64,000 nt of DNA, taken from the NCBI RefSeq assembly GCF_037975245.1, contig NC_092571.1, positions 21,811,917 to 21,875,916 of the forward strand, given 5' to 3'. The notes under the pieces are model-generated. The model was not told the origin of the DNA and did no database searches. It was given only the letters and a program-made list of their open reading frames with translations. Below, piece after piece: positions 9,521-22,490 of this stretch. How positions within the stretch are numbered: position 1 is the stretch's first letter; the number at the start of each line of letters is the position of its first letter. The position numbers and the translations under genes are program-made. Source of the DNA: Apostichopus japonicus (Eukaryota > Echinodermata > Holothuroidea > Aspidochirotida > Stichopodidae).

Positions 9521-11711
9521 ATAAGTGGGCAGGGTCAAGCGGTAACGGAGGGACATTTGACTGTATTCCTTACACATTTTGTCTCTCTTTGCATTAGTTT
9601 GAGGGAGTATGTTGCAATTTCTTTTGTGGTTATCTAGACAGGTAGTTACTTGCTTCATACCCATAAACTTAATTCTTGTGGCTGTTACTGTAGGGAAAAT
9701 ATGGCATGATAAACATCATGGTAACGGAGGGACACCAAATGAACACGCGTTTTCACACTTTTTTTGGAAGATGTCAAATCCACTGTTCTTAAGTTGCACT
9801 GACCATGTAACTTATATCAGGTGTTGGCTGGTACATTGCTTCACATACACCAAGGAAAAATTAGATGAACAGGCATAAATTGTAAAATCTACAGCTGATT
9901 TCGTACAGTAACGGAGGGACAATTCCGATGGTAACGGAGGGACACAAAATGTTCAGTGTTGTTTAGTGTAGCCTTTTGCCTGTTTTTGCTGCTTAGATTC
10001 AATATTTTTATTGCTGTTGGACTAAAATTTATATTACTTAGGGAAACAAGGATAAGAACATTAAACCAACAGCTATGTTCACCAAAACATTAGCAATTTT
10101 TGTGGTTAATAAAAATATGAGAAAAAATAGTAAGAAATTGATTAAAAGAACATGTTTAAACAGACCACTCTTCATCATTTAGCACTCTCTAACTGCATTA
10201 TTAGCAACTGGTGGGGGGGGGGGGGGGGCTGGTGGCTAGTGCACTTCAAAACAAGTCAGTAAATCACATATTTACAGTAGACAGTTCACAGGTACTGTAC
10301 TGTACCATCTGCAGAAAGGAAATTTCATTACAGTAGTATAAGTCACATTTTGTCTTCCAAATACTACTAGTACTTTGCAGAAACCACTCGGTGCAGTAAT
10401 TGATACTGGTCTTAAAAGTGAAATGCTGAGGTAATTTCTAACTTTAATGATAAAACCATACTGTAATAATGCAGTGGTAGTATAACAATTTAACAACTAA
10501 CAACAATAATAATACAAAAACATTTTGAGACATAACATGATGCAGTTACAGTAGCTACTGTACTGTACTGCAGAAAGGTTCAGTATGCCTGAATGTAATA
10601 TTTGTGGATTAGAAACTACAGTTGAATTAACTTCCTGCGATTATTTATAAACACAAAACAAAACAACAATATCATAAAAATAAAAAGCAATATTCCAATC
10701 ACAACTATGCTTTGAACATGTCTGCAAACTTTTCTATTATTTATAATCCTGATCAACAAATTTTGAGTTTGCTCTTGCTGAAGGAAAGTGGCTTTGGAAG
10801 CTCTTGCAAATGGAAGAAAATGTCCTTGATTCTCACAGCTGAAATATTGCTCACAGTTTTGCACTGGTTGGCAATCAGCAGTGTATGAATGAAAACTTCC
10901 ATTCTGTACCTTCCAGCCAGTGTTTGTGGTGTGTTTTTTTTTTTAACTCAAATGTACTGTAGCTTTTCTTGACTTCCATGACTTCACATTCTGAGGAATT
11001 TATTAATGTTAGTCAAGCTGTTGTTCTCCACACATAAACAGGAAGTCAAGAATTCAATTTTAAGAACACAACTACTTAGCAAGTAAACTCCCACTGGCAG
11101 GAATCTGTGCACAATCTTGCATTAAACAATTGTCCCTCCGTTACTGGTAACGGAGGGACACTACTTCACTTGTTCTTTATTTTAGCATAAAAGTAGCTAA
11201 CTCCTTGGTTTAACATTTCTTTAGTGGTTAACCCTATGAAAGTGTTTTATACAAATTATGAAATTTTTCCAGCATTGAATGACTGAGAAATTTAAAAAAA
11301 TGTATTTTTTTGGTAACGGAGGGACAGGTAACGGAGGGACAAATCAGGTAATTAGCAATTACTGCTAATTGACAATTTATAGACATTGATGGGGAAAAAT
11401 TCCTGTGATATGCATAATATTGACCAGGACTACTAGGCTGTGTAAGTAATCTTTCTAAGTCATCATTGTACTAGGAAAAATTTGGTTTTAAAAATATCCA
11501 CAAAATTCAATATTTTTTGGCATAACACAAGTGCAAATTGGCTTGTGTTATATATGTCTATAACTTTTTATTAAATTTGTATATTTTTGTTCTGCAAGCA
11601 CAGTGGTAAAATATAACTCTTTACCTATCTAGCCATACCACATTTGACCATGTTCTGTACATTTCCAATTTCAACCCAATTGTTACATTTCCCTTGACCC
11701 TGCCCAAGTAT
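9521..11711. mobile_element. Putative DNA element with subterminal 15-mers
   Basis: The ends carry inverted repeats: 9521-9539 (ataagtgggcagggtcaag) matches the inverse of 11693-11711 at 17 of 19 positions. Inside, the 15-mer GGTAACGGAGGGACA or its 14-base core recurs at 9541, 9720, 9908, 9930, 11131 (inverted), 11146, 11312 and 11327. There are four copies within 425 bp of the left end, four within 580 bp of the right end, and none in the 1.2 kb between. Such end-clustered motifs are how several DNA transposon families bind their transposase, so a non-autonomous DNA transposon is the leading idea. No transposase ORF is visible. A G16 tract lies at about 10212-10228. Confidence 0.45.
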
Positions 11712-11740
11712 ACTTGGGCCTAGACCCATTTTGGAAAGGA

Positions 11741-14317
11741 TTTTTTTAATGGAATGAGACTTTAAGTAGTAATAATTGTGAATACAGAAAGGGTTTGATT
11801 TTTGGGTAGTGAGTTGTTGCGACTTTGTATTTCAGGGGGAGGTCTTCAATCAAAGGGTCGTTCTCGAGGTGAAAGTAGATTTTGTGTTTCCTGCACGGAG
11901 AACGTACAAAGTAGCAATATAGGTAGGGATTTTGAGTGCGAGTCGATAAGCTGTGGTGTGGATTCTGTTTAAAATTTGTTTATTGGGATTAGAGATGGTA
12001 AGCAGGGAGATTCTCCCGGGTTTATAGATTTGAATAATTGTTTTCAGAGGGAAGTTATATTTGTGTGAGAGGATTTGAATGGATTTAAGTTGGAACCAGC
12101 AGCGTCCTGCAGTTCTGTTACAAAGTAGATTAAACGATAATTTGCTATCGAAAGTGGTACCAAGGAAGGTTGCATTAGGAGTAGCAGTGATTGAGGTGTT
12201 GAAAAGATTAACTTTGGAAATATGGTTATGGTATTTTGAGTTTATTATGGAGAAATTGGCTAGGTTAGATTTTGAGGGATATATTTTTGTTCTCCACATC
12301 GAGCACCAATTTTCGAGATGTGTAATTGCTCTTTTAATATTTAGTTCCATCATATAGATATTTTTACTGGTGCTCCAAATGGCTACTGTATGTCGTCAGT
12401 GTACTGACTATAGTTGCATTCAGATAGAGGGGGGATGTTCAAATCATTAACAAATAGGGTGCAGGGGAGGGGGCTGAGAACAGCGCCCTGTGGAGTACCT
12501 GCACCAAGTGGAATAGGTTTTGATTGTTGGTTTTGTAGCATATTTTGGCATTGCGCTCACTAAAGAAAGAGGAAAGAAGTCTGGTGTAATTGGAGGGGAG
12601 ATTAAAGTTAAGTAGTTAAATTCTTATGCCGTTGTGCCAAGTTTTGTCGAACGCCTTTTCGGCATCAAGGAAGAGGGCAGTGGTATCATGTCTTTTTATG
12701 AAGCTGATGCGAATTTCTTTGGAAAGGTGGAAAGTTTGGTTTATTGTAGATTTGTGTGCGCGGAATTAGCCTGATTGATACGGGCAAAGTGATTAATTTG
12801 CTCAAGGTGGTTTATGGTGCGGTAATCTATAATTCTTTCGAAAATCTTACCTAAGGCTGGTAGGAGAATAATTGGTTGATAGTTTTGAATTTTGGTGTGT
12901 CTTTACTTAGTTTCGGTATTAAAATCATTTTGGCGGATTTCCACAGGGTTGGGAAATGACCCAGTATAAGGAGTTTGTCAAATAATGGGAAAATGAATAT
13001 CGGAGGCCGACGGAGGGGAATCTTTTAGCATTAGGTCATTTATGTTGTCAAGACCAGGGGAGGAGGCATTTTTGCATATTCAGTGGCACTATACCAATCA
13101 TTTATATCTATTTCTTTGAGTAGAGGGATGTTTTTGTTGAGACATCCTTAGAAGTTGGGGATAAAGCTGCATTACAGATAATTGTACGGTCTATTTTGTG
13201 TTGGAATCTGTTATCGTATGGAGGGCCATCTCAGATATTGAATATAGTTCTCAAGTATGATTCACTAAGCTTTATTTGGTCTTAATTTTTGTGATGAGGT
13301 TACCTACTTTATATCTAAGGCATTCGTCTGTATTACCTGTGTTTGGGTTGTAATGGGTTTATGATATTTTTTTAATTTTTCCAAAAGTGTTTTTGTCATT
13401 AATGATTGAATCGCATTTGTTTTGGATTCGGTTTTGGTCGACCGCCGATATTTGTCTATTTATTTGTTTTTTAGGTTGGTTAATTTAGGTTTTTAGAGTT
13501 GGATCTGGGGAGATCATATAGGTTCTATGTAGGCGACGTCTGAGTTATTTAGTGTAAGAATATTCCTATTTAGTTTTGGATTTCTGTTTTGTTTTTAATG
13601 GGCAGTGTTGTTTGAAGGTATTAAAGATATGTTGGGCAATGCTGTCACAATATATGCCGATGTAATGTAGCTTGTTGTTGTGGTAATTGGCAATAGTGTT
13701 TGTTATGATCCCTTTTTAAATGATGTCCAGTCTGTTTTATTGTAATTATACGTTAATTCGTTATTTTGGATGCGACTGAGGTTTATGTCTAGCCCTTGTT
13801 TATTGGGTTTATCCTAGTTTTGGTATTTTGGTTAATTATTGTTAAGTTGTGTTTATCACATATTTCTAAGAGGGATATGCCTTTTTCAGATATTTTGGTG
13901 CTACCAAAAATGATGTGGTGGGCATTTAAATCTCCTAGTAGTATTGTATTTTTATTAGAACTTTTTTTGATTGTGGATATGGGCTCCTTTGGGGACTATA
14001 ATAGCTAATAATGTGGAGAGGTTTATTGTCTCTTTCAAGTACAATTTCAATTGTTTGGGTTTGTTTGGGAGGAGGGTGGCTTTGAGGTTGTTTTTTTCAG
14101 CAATAAGTACTCCTCCCATAGAGCGAGAGATATCGTGTCTGAAAGTTTGGTAACCAGGGATGCTAAGGTGGGAATTTTTATTTAGTTTAGTTTCGTTTAA
14201 CGAAATGATATCCGGGGAGTGGTTGGCGAATATAGTAAGTAGGAGGCTTAATTTTGGAAGGATACTGTTGATGTTTAGGTGGAGGAACTTGACCGAAGGA
14301 GGGAGTGTGCTTGTCAT
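11741..14317 (-). pseudogene. LINE ORF2: endonuclease and reverse transcriptase, decayed
   Basis: From 14317 an APE-type endonuclease begins: 'LHLNINSI', then 'ISLNETKL' (the catalytic Glu block) and 'GYQTFRHDISRSMGGVLIA'. Reverse transcriptase blocks follow in broken frames: 'ALFLDAEKAFDK' (motif A, near 12640-12680), 'GAGTPQGAVLSPL' (motif B, near 12470-12510) and 'YTDD' (motif C, 12386-12403, the usual YADD variant). The thumb/C-terminal region is open at 11850-12353. It would copy the element's RNA at a nicked target. No frame is intact, so it cannot make an active enzyme. Confidence 0.82.
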
Positions 14318-14329
14318 GTAGGTGATTGA

Positions 14330-15480
14330 GGAGGGCTAAATATTGAAAGATGGTGGAGACGTTCCATAATTACAGTTTCTGGGATATTTAAGTTTAGGTG
14401 TTTTAGTGCTAACACGGTGGCGTAACTGGCAAGGTCGTCAGATTTAATATTAATGTTGGCTTTTTGGAAAGTGTATTGTACTAATTCAATTACAAAGGTT
14501 GCGATATTAAGTTTTTTTTTCAGTGACGATTTTATTTGTTATTTCAATTTTAGGGGTAAAATTGGTTACATTCGCGTAGGTTCTTTGTTCTTGTTGTTTG
14601 TTATTATTTTCAGTTTTAGCTTCTTTAAATTTTGGGCATCCTTTGTAAAGGGCGACATGAGTCCCTGAGCAATTGGCACATTTTGGGTTTTCTTTTGGTT
14701 TGGGACAGTCTTTAACTCTGTGGTTTTCGCCACATCTGAGACATCTGGTTTGATTGTTGCAAGTATGGTGGGTGTGTCCAAAGAGTTGACATTTGAAACA
14801 TTGAGTGATTTGGGGGGTTTGTGGTATTCTTCTGTTTTGTGTTTAGAGTATCCTAAGTAGAAACCTTGTTTGATTAGGGATTGTTGAGGCTCTTGTTCTT
14901 CAAACGTCATTTTTACTTTCCAAGTTGTATTGTTTGTGGCATGACTAATGAGTGTTTTAGTTTGTATTGGGGTGTATTCTTGGTCTTTGAGTTCTTGTTC
15001 AATATCTTTGATTTGAATTTCAGGGTTTATGCCACAGGCTACTACGGAGAAGTTTCCGTCATACTTTTTGGGGGATTCTTGGTTTGGGGTTGCCTAGTTT
15101 AGTCTTTCGAGTCCATGGTTTCAGGAGGATATTTGCAGATTTAGGGTCATGGGGGTGATTAGGATGTCGTTACTACAAAGACGGTTTATATTTGAGATCA
15201 TGGCATTTGGTTTTTCTTCATTGATTAGTTTAGCAAGTGTTTATTGGGTTTTTTGATAGTTCTGGTAAGATTCCTGATACAATGATTGTTTGAGCGGACT
15301 TTTTGGTGGTTGGTTTGGAGTTAGGAGATGGGTTTATTTCAACGTAGATTGGACGTTGTCTTTTTCTGCTATTTTTGTACAGGGATCCAGTCATTAATGT
15401 CTATGTCAAAATCAGAGAGGTTTAGGTTTTCGACTAGGGGGGCGGTTATAGGTGGGTAAGGGGTTGTCATATTGGCAAAA
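14330..15480 (-). pseudogene. LINE ORF1: gag-like nucleic-acid-binding protein, decayed
   Basis: Three zinc knuckles can be read on the minus strand: CFKCQLFGHTHHTC (14759-14800), CLRCGENHRVKDC (14705-14743) and CANCSGTHVALYKGC (14636-14680). This CCHC triplet is characteristic of Jockey-type gag proteins, which package the element RNA. The upstream part is frame-broken. All ligand cysteines and histidines of the three knuckles are still present. Confidence 0.8.
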
Positions 15481-15734
15481 CAGCCCCTCCCTACGGGTTT
15501 TAAATGGCTTCTATACAATGAAATTGATCATAAACTTCACTTACCAGAAAGAATTAGTCTCCAACCTAAGACGGCGGACGGAAAGAATAGGAACTCCTTT
15601 TGAAGAGACACACAAATGAATTGAAAGTGTACTCGGCAGCGTTGTGTTGGTATCCAAGGACGCGTACGTTTTGTAAATGGCGAGTAAGTCATAGAGTGAA
15701 GGATGGTGGGGTGGCGCTATGTCAAAAAGCTAAC

Positions 15735-15812
15735 TGTTGACCAACATAATCCACAGAACCCTAAGAAAAGGAGAGGAATGCAAAAGAACTTAGCCAGTTT
15801 TCTTCAAAGTAA
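15735..15812 (-). repeat. Third copy of the ABCC exon flank
   Basis: The sequence 'aaaaggagaggaatgcaaaa...ttttcttcaaagtaa' matches the intron just upstream of the ABCC exon at 16711-16765. 'accaacataatccacagaa' matches the first bases of that exon in decayed form. It marks a third, mostly lost, copy of the duplicated exon unit. Confidence 0.6.
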
Positions 15813-15829
15813 GTCTCGTACATTTAGCA

Positions 15830-17890
<2,061 letters not shown>

Positions 17891-17976
17891 AATGATCTTG
17901 ACAACAATCAACTGTTGAGAGGACAAGACTGATGTTCATGATACTGGCTCACACTGATGTTTTCCTTGAATCTTAC

Positions 17977-18082
17977 TTTTTCTCCAATTTCTGTTAAATC
18001 ACCTCCAGATAACACTTCCAGATCTCTCTGTAGAGGACAGGCTTGAAGGATCTTCTCGTATTTGGTGGAGATTATGATCTTT
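17977..18082 (-). pseudogene. Second ABCC exon copy, 5' truncated
   Basis: About 95% identical to the 3' part of the exon at 16534-16710, from 'STKYEKIL' to '[10 protein letters not shown]', followed by an intact donor 'gtaaga'. The first half of the exon, with its acceptor, is missing; similarity stops at about 18082. The intron downstream (17890-17976) is shared with the first copy and runs straight into the 69-bp minisatellite, so exon, intron start and minisatellite were duplicated together. Confidence 0.72.
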
Positions 18083-18084
18083 CA

Positions 18085-21000
18085 ACCACTTGTTCTAAAC
18101 CTGATCCAGCTTCATTACAGACATCCAAGACTCACAATTTTCCTTCAATTTTCTTCTTTCAACTGAGACAGTATTGTAAAAGATAAGAAGATTTCATATA
18201 TTGGAAAGCAGATAGACATTGCAACTAGACTCATTTTTATACACTCCCTCCCTTCCTCCCCTCCCTCTCCCTGACTACCTAAACAACCCTGACTGCTGCC
18301 TCATTGATATAACTCTGTATAAACAAATGTATATGATTGTGGTTAAATGGCAGAAATAAACGAAACAAATACCAGAGCTTAAATATTTCTGTGTTACTAT
18401 AGTAAACTGCATACCCAAACGGAAGCATTACAGAATCTTCAATGTCTCAGACCTCCAGCAGGATGTTACAGTCACAGTTCATGGAGTCTCCTTGTGAATC
18501 AGTGTGGCCAATGCAATGCTGTAAAGACAAATATCAAAGCAATATGTACAGTATATATATACCTTTGGTGTGAAATAAATTTTAGTATTTTTTTTTAAGT
18601 AGTTTTACATAAGATCATCTTCCAGTTTGCGTATGCAGATACCTTTTTGATGAATGTTTACAAACATGAATAAACTGTACCTCTTTTTGAACTAGTGCCT
18701 GTTTATTTTTAATACTTGCAATATGACTCTTTAATGAACCTTACTAGACATTGCTATCAAACCTATGGAGTACTTCGTAAAATGCCAAAACTTCCTTTGA
18801 TACATGTATATTGTTCACTATAATGGTCAAGCTGATTGAAAGGAATGAATTCAACACAATTTGAGAACATTTCATCAGCCAAACAATTTGGAGAGCATGT
18901 ACTACAGTAGTTTTAACAAACTTAGCAAGCACATTCATGAGGAACTGGAAAATTGAAAAATGTCTGAAATAAACATCATTCTTGAAACGAGAAACTTGAC
19001 AAGTGAAATAAGGACCGACACTTAAGCTACAACATGTACACTTAGCAAATATGAAAACTGGCTTTTCAGCCAATACACAAGTACCAACAACATATTAGTA
19101 TACTGTAGTCATGGTAAACCTTCATGTGCTTCCATGACTTCTAGCACCTGTGTAATAATATTCTATATCAACAAGGACAGAGATACTATATCTTGTACTT
19201 ATCTCTCAATACTCTTAATATGTGTTTACCATGAGTTGTGTTCCTCACAACTTTCAATCAATGTTTTCAAACTAAAAACCAAATTAAAGACAATTACTCA
19301 ACAATGAGAGGTTGACTTAGCAAAGTTTGAATTCGGTTTAATAATAATCAGTTTCAGTGAAACAGTTCTGCAGACCATAAAATCATGCCTTAGGCATCAA
19401 AAGAAGGCTATGATCTGATAAAGATATGCCGAGAGTTGGACCAATACTGTTAAGCCTAGCTTCAGGTCAAAATTATGCTAGTTGATCAAATTAATACATG
19501 TATATCAATTTAGTTGCCTATGCTAGGTAACATCAGCTTTCATGGAGAGTTTTCTCCATACTTGAACCATCACTATAACATCAATTAGACCACAGAGCTA
19601 GGCCTAATTGCTTGAGAATTTCATTTTACAAAGTACTGTTGCTATAAGAAGCCTAGGATAGGCTAGTTCGTCCTCATCTCTATCTAGCCTTCGCTTTGGT
19701 AGGCTAGCCTAGGTTTCCCATTATCATTTGGTGGTAGGCCTAGCCTGGGGCCATTTGTTCCCTCCCCTAACAACGTTATTTTCCTCCCACTTAAAAGTTG
19801 AGTAACTTACCTCCCCTACATCATAGGGGAGTCAAGTACATTTTCACTGGAAACTAACATTTCCAGGGGAGTTAACTAAGGTTTTTCATGGGAGGCATAT
19901 TGGCTAGGCTATGTGGAAAGAATAGATGTTGTAAGTGGAATAACTGTAAGAAAAGATTTAAAGGGAGAAAGGTAAAGTTAAGGGTGAAAAATAACATGGT
20001 TAAGGAAACTAACATACTATTTTCAAGGGAGGAGACTGTTGTTCTGTAGGCTCTGACTGCATATTCTTGTAGAGTAAGCTAAAGAAAGTTGTGATAGTAT
20101 GAAAATAGAAAATGTGACCAGGTTTCTTCCTTGTGTAACTGTTCAGTGATTGGAAGATAAAAAATGTTTGTGAATAGGCCGGATTGTTTGCATAGGATTG
20201 TATGCGAACATGGGGTAATTTACATGCGTGGAATTCATAGTGGTAATGGGTTGTTTGCTTGTATGGCATTCATTGTGGGAATGAAATAACATAGACAATT
20301 TAGCCTATACAGTAGGTATGCCCTCCTTGCTTCCTCTCCTTGTTTTCCTATTTACCAGTTTCTTCAATTACTACAAGTGTCTCTTTGAAATATGTTCCTT
20401 TCTTTCACCAAACTCTCCTAAATCACAAGACACATTTACTACGTACAGTTGCTTCACTACCTACATTAATTCTTTCCACAGCCAAGCCGTCTTTCTTTCC
20501 TCCCCTGAAAAATGTTGGTTTCAACCCCTAAAAATAATTTCAGGGAGGAAACTATTGTTTTCATTCTTGAAAGTTGGAGAAGAAACCAACGGCCTTGCCT
20601 GTCATGATGGAAAAAAAAAAGGAAAGAGAGAGAGCTTTCATCCTAAGCTAATTTGTCCGGCTGCGAGTTAGTTTCTTGAGGATGTGTTACTGTTAGTGTT
20701 AAGTGCTAGATGGCATAGCCTAGGCTACTGTATGGTAGGCTGTACTAGCCTTAACCAGAAAGTAATTAGGCCTAGGCCCAACCAGCTAGGTCTAGTATTT
20801 TGTCGGAAGATATAAAAGTGACTTACTTTACTTACGTTAATTGTCTAGTGAATATCATATTAGGCCTAGACTAGCATTCCAACTAGTATAGACGCCAGTG
20901 CCTACGTGAGCTAGCCTATCGTTAGGCCTAAGCGATACTATTATATGATAGGCTAGCGTATTTCTCACGCTCGCTGACTCAATGTGAAGTACTAACTTGC

Positions 21001-22490
21001 TCCACAAACCTAATACACAACCTTCGAGCTGGCGAATATATCTGCCATTCACATTCTTTGGCAGTTACCCCCCATACAGAATAGGCTACAAATTACAATT
21101 ACGTATGAATTGTTAGCCAACGGCTGCCAGGAAGCGAACTGCACTGCTCGTGTAACCACCTTTCGTGAGTTTTATATACAGATCCATAGAAATGTACAGA
21201 TCATAATTCGCGCTCCGTTGCTTAACCTTTGACCATGACCGTGTGCGTCTATGGCAAGCCATGTGGGACAAACACCGCATAATATATCAACGTATTAATT
21301 GAAAAAAAAATAAACTTTTAATGACATGCTAGATGCATATCCATTTGCAATCATTACATTTACAACGAAACAATTCAAATGGTCTCATAACATAGGCCTA
21401 AGGTCATTAAACATGTTGGTCAAGATAATTTATTGAGTTCGCTGCGAATCTCGTCAGAAAAGTTGTTTTAATGACCAATATATCATTACCCGAATGGGTT
21501 GGTCTGGCATTAGGCCTAGGCGGGACAGTAGGCCTACTGTCATGCATGATCAACCCGGGGGGGGGGGCGAGGGTGTAGGTCTGGCGTATCCATGGGACAG
21601 ACATTCTAAAGATAATAATTTACACTTTTTGAGGGGGACTCTTGGGGCGAATCTTGACATAAAAATGTCAGCCTTAAATTGTTTAGCTAGCTGCATGAAC
21701 ATTTTCAGATACAACAAATTTTGGCAAAAACTGCTTCAATTTTGTGATAAAATGTCACATTTGGGATTTTTTAGATAAATTGTCTGAATTTTTAACCCAT
21801 TCTCCAATATAAATGAAGGTATTAAATGAAATTCACTGTTTCTGTGATCCATGTAGAGGTTTTGTTCTTAAAGTACAGTCTTACCTTTTTGTGCAGAGTT
21901 TTAGAATATCTGTTCTTAATTATGCATGTCTTGAAGTAGAGGTTGGGTAAAGTAGAGGTTTGCTATATTTTAATAGAATCAATAATTATATCTACTTCAG
22001 TTGCTGTAACTGTATCTTAGGTGCCCCCCCCCCCTCCCTCTGCCAGGTTTCATCTAGGATGATCCACTGGTGCTGTGATCGAGTGGATAAAGGCAATGGC
22101 ATTTGAAGCAATGAGGTTTGGCAATCAGGAGGTTCTATGTAAGGTGGGTTTATCATCCAAGAGCAGTCTACAGTTTTCCCATCTGAAATGAGTTTCTAAA
22201 TTTTATATAAAATGTTGAATTGGAAGCCACCCGTAGTGTAAGTTGTGATCCATACGCCTGTGCGGGCTTCTCCCACATTTGTGTTTGGTTAAGCTTTGTA
22301 AAAATAACTGCCTTAAGGGCCTTGTAACCCCATTCTTATCTTTGGAGTGGGGGGAGGGGGTATCTGCACCTGTTGGATGTGTAGTGCAATTGGACGCCAA
22401 GATTAAGAAACAGAAAACCACATTTACATAATGTTACAGCTCTGATATAAATCTTAGCTTTATAAGAAACTCAAAGGACAGCCATTTATT
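18085..22490. other. Intergenic, no confident gene
   Basis: Mixed sequence, rich in 'TAGGCCTAG' and related palindromes between 19400 and 21600. A possible small minus-strand terminal exon (about 18463-18523, acceptor 'ttgtctttacag', reading 'HCIGHTDSQGDSMNCDCN') is too short to identify. The region 20860-21060 is GC-richer and could be a promoter or first exon on the minus strand, but nothing confirms it. Confidence 0.35.

Larger units (their letters stand above)
11740..15480 (-). mobile_element. Jockey-like LINE, near full length (copy B)
   Basis: Minus-strand non-LTR retrotransposon with both ORFs recognisable: gag-like ORF1 (about 15480-14330) and endonuclease/RT ORF2 (14317-11741). It is decayed by frameshifts and stops. 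It supplies the reference for copies A (783-2145) and C (9150-9510). It lies between the 15-mer element and the duplicated ABCC exon region. Confidence 0.85.
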
